Below are positions 12,168 to 23,037 of a DNA stretch of 64,000 nt, piece by piece (position 1 is the first letter of the stretch; each line of letters opens with the position of its first letter). The position numbers were made by a program, and so were the translations under genes. Origin of the DNA: Microcebus murinus (lineage: Eukaryota; Chordata; Mammalia; Primates; Cheirogaleidae); NCBI RefSeq assembly GCF_040939455.1, contig NC_134106.1:74593001-74657000 (forward strand), written 5' to 3'. Under the pieces are notes generated by a model. It had not been told where the DNA came from. It did no database searches and saw nothing but the letters and a program-made list of their open reading frames with translations.

Positions 12168-12873
12168 TGTGATAGGCAGAATTGAAAAAATGTCCCCCAA
12201 GATTCCTATCCCCTAGTCCCCTAGTTATTTAATCAAACAATAACCTAGGTACTGCTGTGAGGGGATTTGGGGATGCAATTAAGCTTCCTAAGCACCTGAC
12301 TTTAAAATAGGAATATTATCCTGAACTATCTGAATGGTCCCAATATAATCACCTGAGCCCTTAAAAGTAGAAGAGGAAATGGGGGAGGGGGGCAAGCAGA
12401 TAGATATAGAGAAAGAGAGAGAGAGAGAGAGGGAGAGAGAGAGATTGGGCAGATGAGGAAAGCCGGACAAATGAGGCAGAAGAGGTCAGAGTGACTTCAG
12501 CATGAGAAGGACTCAATCCACCATTACTGAGTTCAAGACAGAGGAAGGGGCTACATACCAAGGAACGCAGGAAGTGTCTAGAAGCTAAGAATGACTGTGG
12601 GCTGACAGTCACTAAGGAAATGGGCACCTCAGTTCTATAACTGCATAGAACTGAACTCTGGCAGCAACCAGAATGAGCCTGGAAGCAGACTAATCTCCAG
12701 AGCCTCCAGAAAGGAACACAATCTTCCCGCATGGGAGATTAGGAGCAGCAACACCAGCTGAGCCTGCCAGATTTCTGACCTACAGAAATGTGAGATAAAA
12801 AATGGATGTTGAAAGTTTCAAGCTGCCAAGTTTGTGGTAATTTGTTATAGAAGCAATAGGGAACTAATACACA
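12168..12873 (+). mobile_element. MLT1-type MaLR LTR inserted in the L1
   Basis: Starts TGTGATAGGCAGAATTG, contains the MLT1 phrases CCCCCAAGATTCCTATCC and TTCTGACCTACAGAAATGTG, and ends GGGAACTAATACACA, the usual MaLR terminus. L1 sequence continues on either side. A (GA)n tract at 12408-12444 lies in its middle. Confidence 0.85.
12408..12444. repeat. (GA)n purine tract
   Basis: Near-perfect GA repeat with one GGG interruption, within the MLT1 LTR. Confidence 0.9.
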
Positions 12874-13328
12874 GTTTTGGCTGGTCTTTTAATCCTTTTA
12901 ACAAGGTCTTTCACATAGCACAAGTTTTAATTTTGATTAAATCTAGTTTGTCCATTATTTTCTTTTATGGATTATACTTTTGGTGTCAAGTTTAAGAGCT
13001 CTTTAGCAAGCCCCATCTGTGTTCTGAAAATTTTTCCTTATGTATTCTTCTAAATATTTCATAGTTTACATTTTATATTTAAATATATAATCTCTTTTTG
13101 AGTTAATTTTTGTATATGATGTAAGGTGTAGGTCAAAGTTTTTCTTTTCTTTTTGTTTTTTTGTCTTTGGATATTCAATTATTCTAGCACCATTTGTAGA
13201 AAAGACAATTCCTCCATAGAATTGCTTTTGTACTTTTGTCAAAAATCAGTTGACTTTTCTTGTGTGGGGCCATATTTTGTTTTTTTCTTCTATCCTAGTG
13301 GTCTGTGTGTCTGTTTCTCTGCTAATAA

Positions 13329-13517
13329 TCACACAGTCTTCATTATTATAGCTGTATAATAACTTTTAAAATTGGGTAGAGTTATTCCTTTCATTTTCTT
13401 TTTACAAATTGTTTTAGCTATTCCAGTTCCTTTGTTTTTCCACATAAATTTCAGAATAACCTTATTTATATGTAAAAATATCTTGCTGGGATTTCCATAG
13501 GAATTATTTAAACCCAT
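13329..13517 (-). pseudogene. L1 ORF2 C-terminal fragment
   Basis: An open stretch of 62 codons on the - strand, translating to a recognisable part of L1 ORF2p (motifs KFMWKNKGTG, KTICKKKMKG, LPNFKSYY). In an intact L1 this region lies C-terminal to the reverse transcriptase domain. Here it is isolated from the rest of ORF2 by stops and frameshifts, and it is cut off on the 5' side by the L1 insertion that begins at 13602. It is a relic, not a gene. Confidence 0.85.
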
Positions 13518-13601
13518 ACATCTATTTGGGGAGAACTGACATCTTTACTATGTTGAGTATTACAGTCCATGAATATGGTGTATCTGTTGGTTTAGGTCTT
13601 T

Positions 13602-14063
13602 TTTTTTTATTTCGACATATTATGGGGGTACAGATTTTAAGGTTTCAATAAATGCCCATTTTTCCCCCTCCCCCCAAAAGTCTGAGTCTCCATCATGACC
13701 ATCTGCCAGATGGTGCACATCTCACTCATTATGTATGTATATACCCGCCCTCCTCCCCCCTCCCACCTGCCCAATACCCTATTACTGTAGTACCTATGTG
13801 TCCACTTAGGTGCTACTCAGTTAATACCAGTTTGCTGGAGAATATATCTGGTGCTTGTTTTTCCATTCTTGGGATACTTCACTTAGTAGTATGGGTTCCA
13901 GCTCTAACCAGGAAAATATAAGATGTGCTATATCACCATTGTTTCTTAGAGCTGAATAGTACTCCATGGTATACATATACCACATTTTATTAATCCATTC
14001 TTGGATTGATGGGCACTTGGGGTGTTTCCACAGCCTTGCAATTATGAATTGTGCTGCTATAAA
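13602..14063 (-). mobile_element. young L1 3' end, 5'-truncated, nested inside the older L1
   Basis: A T-run followed by a C-rich 3' UTR (CCATTTTTCCCCCTCCCCCC), then ORF2-tail text (ATAGTACTCCATGGTATACA, TTGGATTGATGGGCACTTGG). The 14-bp direct repeat TGGTTTAGGTCTTT at 13588-13601 and 14064-14077 brackets it exactly, and the older L1 reads through when it is removed. The 3' UTR differs from that of human L1PA, fitting a lemur-lineage L1. Confidence 0.92.
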
Positions 14064-14776
14064 TGGTTTAGGTCTTTGATTTCTTTCACCAGCCTGTTTT
14101 TAGATCTTAGTATACAAATCCTGTACATGCTATGTTAGATTTATACCTAAGTATTTCAGTTTTTTGAGAGATTTTAAATAGCATTGTATGTTAAGTTGGT
14201 GTTAAAACTTTTTAAAATGTGTTAGAATTCCCTTCCATGAAACCATTTGGGCCTGGGGATTTCTTTTTAGACAGTTTTAAAATTATGAGTTAAATTTATT
14301 TATTAGTTACAGGGCTAATCGTAGTATCTATTTCATCTTGGGTGAGTTGTGGTAGTTGGTATTTTTTCAAGGAATTGGTTTATTTCATCTAGGTTGTCAA
14401 ATTAATGCACGTAGCGTTGTTTGTAGTATTTCCTTATAATCCATGCAGTGTCTACAATAGCTATGGCTTTATTTCCTGTTTCATTTGTGACATTGGTCAT
14501 TTGTGTCTTCTTTCTCTTTCGTCTTTGCCAGTCTTGCTAGAGATTTGTCAATTTCAATTTTTTATTCATCTTTTCGAAGAACCAGCTTTCTGTTCCATTG
14601 ATTTTCTGTTTTCAATTTTATTGATTTTTGCTGCTTTTCTGATTCCTGGTGCCCTTTCCCGCTCTCCCCAGGAGAGGCTTGAAGCGGTTCTGGAGGTGAA
14701 GGGCGAAGTGGGAGGGGTGAGGACGCTCCCTGCGTGCAGGGGCTGCAGGTGCGAGGGGCGGACGCGGTGGCGGCGG

Positions 14777-14790
14777 GTTGCCAGAGTAAC
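14777..14790. promoter_or_regulatory. RFX X-box motif
   Basis: GTTGCC-AG-AGTAAC fits the RFX consensus GTNRCC-N(0-3)-RGYAAC at every position. RFX factors bind such imperfect inverted repeats upstream of ciliary genes. Its place within a CpG island makes chance less likely. Binding is inferred. Confidence 0.55.
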
Positions 14791-14803
14791 CGAGAGGGGG
14801 CGC
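14790..14803 (+). promoter_or_regulatory. CTCF-like core motif 1
   Basis: CCGAGAGGGGGCGC matches 11 of 14 positions of the CTCF core CCASYAGRKGGCRS, including the whole AGGGGGCGC end. It shares its first base with the X-box. Confidence 0.35.
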
Positions 14804-14859
14804 TCGGGCGGCCGCCGCGGGTCCGATGTCTCTTCCGCCGCAGGCGGAGCGGCTGGGGG

Positions 14860-14873
14860 CGGCCAGGGGGCGC
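14860..14873 (+). promoter_or_regulatory. CTCF-like core motif 2
   Basis: CGGCCAGGGGGCGC matches 12 of 14 positions of the CTCF core, in the same orientation as the motif 70 bp upstream. Confidence 0.45.
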
Positions 14874-15217
14874 CTGCTGGTCTCTCTTGAAGGGGACCCT
14901 AGCTCTGGCCGGTCCCTGGGTGCTTGGAGGGCATTATGTAGCTTAAACCTCCTCAACGCCGTCAGGAAGTAAGGGCCGAGGAGGCTGAGACGCCATCGGA
15001 CCGTGGTGGGAGCGCGCGGTCGCCCCATCCCCCACCCGGGGTCTCTGGACACTCTGCACTTGCGTTTGCGGAACGCATCGGGCGCCCCCGTCTCCCACCC
15101 GGGGCCGGGAGTGCTTTCTTGGCTGGGGAGGCCAGGCGCGCTGGGCGGTGCCCAGTCTGCCCTCCGGACCCCCGCAGTGGCCTGGAGTGTGTCTGTGCCT
15201 CAGTTGGCCCTGGTCGT

Positions 15218-15233
15218 GGGGGCGGGCGGGGCG
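15218..15233 (+). promoter_or_regulatory. tandem GC boxes
   Basis: GGGGGCGGGCGGGGCG contains overlapping Sp1-type GGGGCGG cores within the CpG island. Confidence 0.5.
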
Positions 15234-15275
15234 AGCCCCAGCCTGGCGCAGCGGGGCCTCCGCTTCGCGGGAGAA

Positions 15276-15663
15276 CCCAGGCTGCTCTCCACATGTAAAT
15301 AGACGAGGGGAAAGTTTCCCAGACCTTCTGCAGTTTAAACAGCTCTTATATAAAACGGCATTTTGATGAGCTGAGCATAAATGAATTGGAAACATTCAGA
15401 TAACATTTCCCCAGGGTTTATAAAACCAGGACAAAAGTGCTTGGCAAAAGGTCTGAGCGGCTGGGCCAACAGTTTGAAAAATGATTTGAGATGTTGTGAT
15501 GAACCCAAACTACCACCAGCTTCTCCAGGCTCAGCTGCTTCAGAGAGCCGGGGAGGGGCCCTCAGGAAGAGGGGGGCTGATTGCTGTCCCTGGAGTGGAG
15601 AGAGCCACGTTGAAACCGTGGTCACCCATATACGGCTTCCCACCTGCACTGAGTTTGCTGTCA
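15276..15663. other. low-copy sequence between CpG island and microsatellite
   Basis: Nothing assigned. Confidence 0.4.
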
Positions 15664-15666
15664 ATA

Positions 15667-15925
15667 TCCATCCATTTGCCCATTTGCCCATCCATTTGCC
15701 CATCCATCCGTCTGCCCATCCATCCGTCTGTCCGTCCATCCATTCATCTGTTAAGTCCATCCATCCATCCACCCATCCATCCATCCATCCATCCATCCAT
15801 CCATCCATCCATCCACCCATCCATCCATCCACCCACCCACCCACCCATCCATCCACCCATCCATCCATCCATCCATCCATCCATCCATCCATCCATCCAC
15901 CCATCCATCCACCCATCCACCCACT
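15667..15925. repeat. (CCAT)n tetranucleotide array
   Basis: About 260 bp of CCAT units with CCAC and TTGC variants. It produces long spurious open frames on both strands (HPSIHPSI one way, WMDGWMDG the other), which should not be annotated as proteins. Confidence 0.97.
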
Positions 15926-16344
15926 TACTAAGTGCTCATTGTGTGGGTGGCTCTGGGAGGACAGAAGGTAACAAGGCTCAGCGCATGCCATTGCAGAGCT
16001 CAGTGTCTTGGGGGGAGAACTTTACAAACGAAGCCTGGAGGACAGGCAGGGTGCTACAGAATCCTGGGGAAGAGTGACACCCCTGGGAGACTGTGGGGGT
16101 GACAAGCTTGCCGAAACTTCCGGTATTATCCCAACAGGGTGTTAGGGTGCCTCTAAGTTGATTTAGAGACCCCCAAGATGAGACATCATTCAGGACAGAA
16201 GGTGAAAGAATGGGTTCATCCTGATCGAGCCGAAAACTGCCCCAAACCTACTACAGGACAGTGGGATTTAGACCTTACAGCAGTGGGATGATTATCATTG
16301 CTAAGGGAGAGATCCCTTTCTCTAAACATTGACCTAGGACCACT
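15926..16344. other. low-copy sequence, nothing assigned
   Basis: No repeat family or coding signal seen. Confidence 0.4.
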
Positions 16345-16545
16345 ACTTTACCCCCCATGCAGCCCCAACACTATGGGGTAGGTACTCCTGTTCTCCCTCA
16401 GGAAGTGGAGGCAAAGGGTGAGGACCCAGCTCAGGCTCACCTGGCTAGCAAAGGGAAAACTGAGTCTTGAATCTGCACCCACGGACTCCTGTACCAGGTG
16501 ATGGGGCAGGGGAGAGCAGAACCAGGACATACCCATTGCTGCAAA
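16345..16545 (-). repeat. MIR SINE, antisense
   Basis: The order 'ggtaggtactcctgtt', 'aagtggaggcaaag', 'gctcacctggctagcaa' and 'cttgaatctgcaccc' is that of a diverged antisense MIR. Confidence 0.75.
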
Positions 16546-18214
16546 GTCCAGGCTCTGTCATTGGGCTGGGGGTACGGTGTTTGACCTTAACTGGGAAGGG
16601 AAGTTGCTAAGATGGCAAGGCTATAAGCTGCAAGGGTGTGTAGGTGCAGAGAGGTCTCTCTGCGGGCCTAGGCTCTTCTTGGTGCAGGAGACAGAATCTT
16701 GGAAGAGATTTGGAGACCACAAGACCTGATTTCTGATTACTCTGACCCCATTCTGTCCCTAAAGGAAATTTTCACATCTTTCTTTCTTGGATGCAGTTAT
16801 GCTTTGGGTCAATGGTATGCATTTAAATGTTGGGGGAACCTAGTGTAAACATTTCAGCCTTCTTTTCCTCACCTAGCCCTTCCACTCGCTCTCCTGAGAA
16901 GCCACTTGACAATGAGCCCTGCTGGCAAGGGGAGTCTTTGGATGACATCTGCACACTGGCTCGCTTCTAAACACAGAATCACCGCCACTGTGCCAGGCAC
17001 AAATGAGACCAGAGTCGAGGCAAGTACCCGGGAAGCGACGCTGCTTGTGCCTTGATTGCCCAGACTGGAGAACGGCTCTTGGAAAAGTTCCAGACAAAGT
17101 ACAGTCAGTCCTCTCTTGATGTGTGCAGTGGGTGCATTTCTGGGAAACTCAGTGTATTTTAAGCCATGTTAAAAAAAATACACAATGTTTACATATAAAA
17201 ATGGATTTGTGTCCTAGGCTTGGGTAGTTGTGAATGGATTTTCACCTTCGCAGATGTCAACGAGGATGCTTGGAAATCATTCGGGATGTGGTGTGATTCT
17301 TGTTGCAAGGGGTTGGCTGGAGTTCTTACTTGTATCTGCCAAGTACCGTCAGTGTCCTTTTTCCATCATGGTGACAATGAAAAAGCCTCACCGATTTTCT
17401 AAGTGTCCCTGAGGGGGTCTTGCCTCTGCCCCCTCCCCTCCCCTGACAAAAACCCACTTGTGTGGATGAAACGTTCTGGAGGGTGCAAGCTGCACAGGTC
17501 AGACGGCCTCTGTTTGGTAAAGGGATACTTGTCTCTTTTCCTCTGAGGACACATGGCCAATCTAGAGTTCTAGAAATTTCTGAGCCTCATGCAAAATTAG
17601 CCTTTTGAAATACAACATGCTATGATGGTTTTCACCTGGACATCTGGACAGGTGATTTTTTTCTCAGGGTCTGGGGTTAAAGCCAGGAGGCACTCAGTAC
17701 TCAGCCTCCCATACTCAATTTCGTTTATGAAAGGAGCCCCAGTTAAGAATCCAAATGGCCTTGGGAGTTGACCCTTGCCCATGCCAGGAAGTTAGTTTGC
17801 CTTAAAAGTTTAGAGATACCACTTACCTGCATGGCACAGGAATAGGAGCCACAGAGAATAAGAAAGAACTAGGAAGCTGGTTCCTCATGGGGGGAAGAAA
17901 ACTTAAAGCAACGAACAAGTTCTCCTTGTGCCGCCATCAGTGGCGGTCTGTGCTCTGGGAGCTCACCCACTGGTTAGTAATAGTTGCATCCGAGAGGCCA
18001 GGCGGTGTCCCCAGGCACTTGCCACCCAGAGGCAGCCCATGACACAAGCCTGCTCTGTTTCCGATGCAGGGCAGGGAGTGAGAGTTTGGACGGGGAGAAA
18101 TACCAGCCCAATCTACTCACTCCCTGAGGTGTGACAGCCAGAGTTCATAGGATGAGAATTTGGGTAGCAAAGGTTGTGCCTTTGGTCCCTCCAACTCTTA
18201 ATCTTCTAACTCTT
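16546..18214. other. low-copy sequence, nothing assigned
   Basis: No convincing exon or repeat. A short - strand segment ending in the donor CAG|GTAAGT (donor at about 17821-17826) has no matching acceptor and no protein-like frame. Confidence 0.35.
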
Positions 18215-18385
18215 TCAGACCTTCCTGCAGCCTTGTGAAGGAAATGCTACTAAGGCCTTCAAGTTACACACAAGGAAACTGAGGCCCAGGAAGGTCACAT
18301 GACAAGCTCACCATCATCCGGTAGCAAAGTAAAGTGCTGAGACTAGAATGCAGGCTGCCTGGCTGTAAAGCCTGCAGCAGAGCCA
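18215..18385 (-). repeat. MIR SINE, antisense
   Basis: GGAAACTGAGGCCCAGGAAG followed by GTCACATGACAAGCTCACC and 'gaatgcaggctgcctggc' is antisense MIR text. Confidence 0.8.
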
Positions 18386-19439
18386 GTGTGGTTGACAGAT
18401 GACAAACCTGAACAGCCAGGTTCTGGGACCTCCTGGCCCAGGGAAACCGCTTATCCAGCCACGGACCTTCCCCAGCCTGGCAGATCTGAGTTCTGTCTGA
18501 GAAGCCTCATCTTCCTGCTGGACAAGAGAATAAGAAACCCGAGGGCCAGCGCAGGCCCCTTGGCAAAGTGGGCGCTGGATTGAGCCTGGTGAGCTGGAGA
18601 CGGGTCTGTGTTTGCACTGGGAGCTGAGGCCGCCCAGCCTTCCTGCACCCTCGTTATCTGTCGGAAAGCTGGCCCCAGGGCGCCTCACGTCATATCCTGT
18701 GATCTCAGAATGCTTTGCACATGGGGTGGCCTTTAGATGGCCCATGCAGTCTCCATCAGTCTTCCCCAACAGTGGCTGGCATGTCCTGAGCAACGCTCAT
18801 GGGATGGCCTCCACTTCCTGGTGTGGCAGCCTGGCACTTCCTGCTCCTTATTGCTTGTGGCTGCGGGCGTGGGGGAGAGCATGTGACCAGGTCTGGCCCA
18901 TTCCCTGTGAGCTGAAGTGACATTGTTAACTTGAGTGATGGTGGGAGACCCTCCAGGGCACTCTAGGTGGAGGTTCCTCTATCAGTCAGGGTCACTCAGG
19001 GACCAGAGGTTGGGGCTGCAGTTGGAAATCAAGGCACTCCCAGCCCTGGGTAACCAGGGGACAGCTAGCAGGGGAAGCCACACCAAGAGGATTGGGCGAC
19101 CAAGGGAAGTATTGCTCAGAGAGATCAAGCACTGGGCCAAATTTGTCACATGGCTAGAAAGTGGGGAGCCGAGATGGAGCCCAGGGAAGTTTTCAGAGTG
19201 CAGGCATCCTGCCCCCCGGTAGCTGACTTGTGGTCCCAGAGGCAGACAGCTATGACATAATGATCAGGAGAGGGCCCAGGGACAGAGGCTGCTTCCCAGG
19301 GCACCCTGGTTCTCTGGATACACAGTGGGTCTATGATTAGTTGAGGCAGAAGATCTGCTGGAAAGAGGTGTGAGTGCCAGCCTTGGATGGCTCAGGAAGC
19401 TGTTGCACGTTATGCAGTGAGCAGGTGGCCTTGTCTTAT
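18386..19439. other. low-copy sequence, nothing assigned
   Basis: GC-moderate, with overlapping chance open frames on both strands. Confidence 0.4.
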
Positions 19440-19650
19440 TCTCGCTCTCTGCTCTTCATTGGGCACCAACTCCATGCCAGGTGCTTCACCTACAACCCTG
19501 TGAAGGTGGTACTTACTGTCCCTGGGTCATAGAGAAGACTCGTAGGTGTCAGAGGGCAGGAACTAACCAGCTCACCAACCTGGGTCAGCTCTGGACCCAC
19601 CTCTCAGTCACTAGCTTCAGGTCTGCAGAGCAGGACATGGGAGCGATTTT
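19440..19650 (-). repeat. MIR SINE, antisense
   Basis: 'cattgggcaccaactccatg', 'ccaggtgcttcacc' and 'ccctgtgaaggtggtactt' follow the antisense MIR order. Confidence 0.75.
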
Positions 19651-19695
19651 AGGGAACCATTGCCTGAGTTAAGAGAGTCCTCTAGCTTGGCTAGA

Positions 19696-20085
19696 CCTCT
19701 TAGTTTGGGCTGTCGTAACAAAAATACCATAGGTCAAGTAATTTATAAATAATAGTAATTTATTTCTCATAGTTCTACAGACTGGGAAGTCCAAGATCAA
19801 GGTGCTGGCAGGCTTAGTGTCTAATGAAGGCCTGTTCCTCGTAGATGGTGTAGTTCAGGTGTCCTCACACAGTGGAAGGGTGGAACAGGGGTGGAAGGGT
19901 GGCATGGCAGCTCTCTGAGACCTCTTTTGTAAGGGCATTAATCCCACCGTGAGAGTGGAGCCCTCCTGGTCTAGTCACCTCCCAAAGGCCCCACCTCTAA
20001 TACCATCACCTTAGACCTTAAGTTCCAACATATGAATTTTGGAGCCGCACGTGCATCCCAACCATAACCCTAGCATAGACCTAAT
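19696..20085 (-). mobile_element. MaLR LTR, antisense
   Basis: The series 'tttgggctgtcgtaac', 'aatttataaataatagtaat', 'tagttctacagactgggaag', 'cacctcccaaaggccccacc' and 'caacatatgaattttggag' matches an antisense MLT1/MST-type LTR. Subfamily not assigned. Confidence 0.75.
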
Positions 20086-20568
20086 CCATTATCAAGGCTT
20101 GGCTCGGGCAGGTATGGATGTGGGGCTGTGTGGGGGAGGAGGTGACGAACTCTGTAGTCTTTACCCCGGCTGCAGTTCATTTCCCAGAGAAAAATGACTG
20201 ACTTCTCGTCTTTGGGCATGTGGTTTACAATGTTCCTCAAACTTGAAAGTGCACATGAAATATCTGGAATCTCTTGAAGAGGTAGATTCTCGTTCAGCAG
20301 GTCAAGGATGGGGCCTGAGATTCTGCTGTTCTAACGACAGTAATAACTGGTAAGGGACTTTAGTACCAGGCCCTGCACAAACAGGTTTCAGAGTAGGCTA
20401 GATTTTATTTGGTCTCTGACATTTTGCCAATTTGGCCACAGACTAGATTGTCAGCTCCAAAATAAGTCCCATTTTCTAGCATGTTGAAATAATTAGAAGT
20501 AAGGGAACTTTTCCTGCTCTTTCTGAATAAAGAAGACAGTGAGTTGTATGCACCAAGGCTAAGCCACG
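20086..20568. other. low-copy sequence, nothing assigned
   Basis: No repeat family or exon seen. Confidence 0.4.
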
Positions 20569-21112
20569 GTGGTGGGTGGAATTCTGAGATGGCTCCCAGG
20601 ATCCCTGCCCCCTGGTATACACACGCATTCTCCAAGCTGTTTGATCAAACACGACTCTAGGTGCTGCTGGGAAGGGATTTTGCAGATGTAACTAAGGTCC
20701 CAAATAAGTTGCCTTTAAGGCAAAGAGATTATCCTGGTGAGCCTGACCTAATGAGGTGAAGAGGCTGGCTCTTCTTGGTCAGAGGGAGTGGACGTGTGAG
20801 AGGTACCCGTGTGACAGAGATTCTCCATTGCTGGGGCTGGGGGTGTAGCAGGGAAGGTGGGTGGAGCCAGCAAGGGAACCTTGGGTTCCTTGTGTCCTGT
20901 AGGGACTTCAGTCTGACAACTCATTTATCCAATAAACCGAGTGAGCTTGCCAGAATCTTCCCTTGAGCCTCTAGAAAGCAACGCTGCTCATCCAGTGCTT
21001 TGATTTCACTCCTGTGAGACTCTGAATGGGGAGAATCCAGCCACACAGGTGTCCAGACTTCTGACCTAACGAATTGTAGCAGACAGGTGTTGTCATATAA
21101 AACTAACACAGC
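20569..21112 (+). mobile_element. MLT1-type MaLR LTR
   Basis: Starts GGTGGTGGGTGGAATTCTG, passes through 'gattttgcagatgtaac', 'agagattatcctggtgagc' and 'ccagacttctgacctaacg', and ends with 'ataaaactaacacag', the MLT1 order on the + strand. Confidence 0.8.
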
Positions 21113-21295
21113 CAGGAGAGGAGAACTTTATGACCTCGGAGCACACATGGCACTGCAGCCCTGTGCAAATGGGATAGCAGGGTTCATCTTTTATATTGAT
21201 CTGATGCGTCAGAACTGTCACAGGTAGGGTACTTGGATCTAAACAACAGTTTTTGCATGTAAAATTTGGTTTCTTTTTTCTTGTAAAAACAACTT

Positions 21296-22385
21296 TAAGA
21301 CCATATATATTTAAATTTTTTTGATATATTTGTACATATCAGTGGGGCACATGTGAAATTTTATTACATGGAATGTGTAATGAGCAAGTCGGGGTATTTA
21401 GGGTGTCCTATCGAGTATCATTTCTGTGTCTTGGGTACAGTTCGGATATTCTAGCCATTTTGAAAAATACAATACATTGTTGCTAACTATAGTCATCCTA
21501 CTCTATCTGTCAAACATTAGAATATATTCCTTCAATCTAAGGATTTTTGTACCCATTAATCAACCTCTGTTCATCCCCTCTGTCACTCACATACCCATCC
21601 CAGTCTCTGGTAACTATCATTTCACTCTCTACCTCCATGTGGCTACTTTTTTAGCTCCCACATGTGAGCGAGAACATGCAATTTGTCTTTCTGTGTCTGG
21701 CTTGTTTCCCTTAATGCAATGACCTGCAGTTCCATCTATGTTGTTGCTGACATGATTTCATTCTTTTTTATGGCTGAATAATAGTCCATTTTGTGTATAT
21801 ATCACATTTTCTTTATCCAATCATCTGTTGATGGGCACTTAGGTATGGGCACTTAGATAGGATTCCATATCTTTGCTATCATGAATAGTGTTGCGATAAA
21901 CATGTGACTGCATGTATCCCTTTCATATATTTCCTTTCCTTTGGATAAATGCCCAGCAGTGGGATTGCTGGATTGTATGCTAGTTCTATTTTTAATTTTT
22001 TGTGAAATCTCCATAATGCTTCCCATAGTGGCTGTACTAATTTACATTCCCACCATCCCTTTTCTCCACATCTTCACCAGCATCTGTTACTTTTTTGTCT
22101 TTTTAACAATAGCCATTTTAATTGGGGTAAGATGATATCTCATTGTGGTTTTATTTGCATTTCCCCAATGCTTAGTGATGTTGAGCATTTTTTCATAAAC
22201 ACATTGGCCGTTTTATGTCTTCTTTTGAAAAATCTGTATTCATGTCTTTTGCCCATTTTTAAATGGGATTGTTTATTTATTTGCTATTGAATTGTTTGTG
22301 TTCCTCATATATTCTGGAGAGCAGTCCCCTGTCAGATGAGTAGTTTGCAAATATTTTCTCCCATTCAAGAGGTTGTCAATACTGT
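21296..22385 (-). mobile_element. L1 3' region, antisense
   Basis: Contains the hallmark antisense L1 phrases 'cacatgtgagcgagaacatg', 'tatggctgaataatagtcc', 'tgttgatgggcacttag', 'ctatcatgaatagtgttg' and 'gtcttttgcccattttt'. A short internal duplication of 'gtatgggcacttag' occurs near 21836-21860. No intact frame remains. Confidence 0.92.
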
Positions 22386-23037
22386 ATATTAAGGGAAGAA
22401 CTATTGGTCCTTAAAGTAATTGTGCCTGGTAAAGACAATGGTAGTATTTCAAGTATATTTATGTTTTTCTAGTCAGTCCAGTAGGAGAAGTATGGTTTGA
22501 AAATATTTGGTTAACCACTTATGCCCACCAAGGGAGGTAAGGGTTGGGAAACAGGGTAGGGGTGCTGAAGCCAGGTCAGAATGTTGTCATATGTTGCATG
22601 TTGCCTTTCCTTTTGGTTAAATGTTATTTAGGTCTCTAAAGGAGATCTCAGTTACTTAGCTAAGAGGTGCAAGACGATGGTACTATAGGTATGACCAAGA
22701 TGTTCCACACTGCTGCTGTCTCATCTGGATACAGGATATGTCCCAGTGGATGCTGCCACCATAAGCCTGTCATCGAATTGCCATGAATGCACACAGCAGT
22801 ACTCATTTCAACACATAGCTGTGACTTTTAAAATGATGATGCAAGCCTGTGGTTTTTGATCTTAGTGTTTAGTGTTCTTTTCACTTAATTTTTTCTTGAC
22901 TATGAACACTTTCCTTTTTAACTGAGTAGTGCTTTAGTGTATTTTAAAGCGTGTTAGTTATTTCAATATGAGAAATATGTAATATAAATATTGTAATATA
23001 AATATTCAATATTCAATATGAATTCAAATTCATATTC
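22386..23037. other. low-copy AT-rich sequence
   Basis: No repeat family assigned. From about 22978 to 23037 the sequence is built from AATATAAATATT and ATTCAATAT units that are themselves partly self-complementary, leading into the palindrome. Confidence 0.4.

Larger units (their letters stand above)
10586..14645 (-). mobile_element. L1 element, antisense, interrupted by three later insertions
   Basis: The + strand reads as reverse-complement L1 from the 3' UTR (about 10590-11100) through ORF2 to about 14645. A recognisable ORF2 protein fragment is encoded on the - strand at 13329-13517, with HINKVILKFMWKNKGTGIA and a KGITLPNFKSYYTA stretch, matching the C-terminal part of L1 ORF2p. The element resumes in register after each insertion at about 11103-11570, 12168-12873 and 13602-14063. 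It has no continuous reading frame and is inactive. Its 5' edge abuts the CpG island. Confidence 0.9.
14655..15275. promoter_or_regulatory. CpG island, candidate promoter
   Basis: CpG dinucleotides are dense here and scarce on both sides; the segment is strongly GC-rich (for example GGCGGCCGCCGCGGG near 14808-14821). It contains an X-box (14777-14790), two CTCF-like cores, and GC boxes at 14755-14761 and 15218-15233. CpG islands in mammals usually mark promoters; I cannot tell which strand is transcribed. Open frames run on both strands throughout, as expected from base composition, so none is called as a first exon. It directly follows an L1 and precedes a tetranucleotide array. Confidence 0.75.

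Noticed and set aside
13329..13517. 62-codon frame as a host gene
   Set aside because: It is an L1 ORF2 fragment within an antisense L1.
14405..14890. 161-codon + strand frame entering the CpG island
   Set aside because: The first two thirds are antisense L1 and the rest is GC-rich island sequence; the join is fortuitous.
15335..16077. Long open frames (about 200 codons) on both strands
   Set aside because: They are produced by the (CCAT)n array, whose period leaves frames open in both directions.
17826..17895. - strand segment ending in a consensus CAG|GTAAGT donor
   Set aside because: No acceptor at a sensible distance and the frame meets TAA just past the donor; a lone donor match is common by chance.
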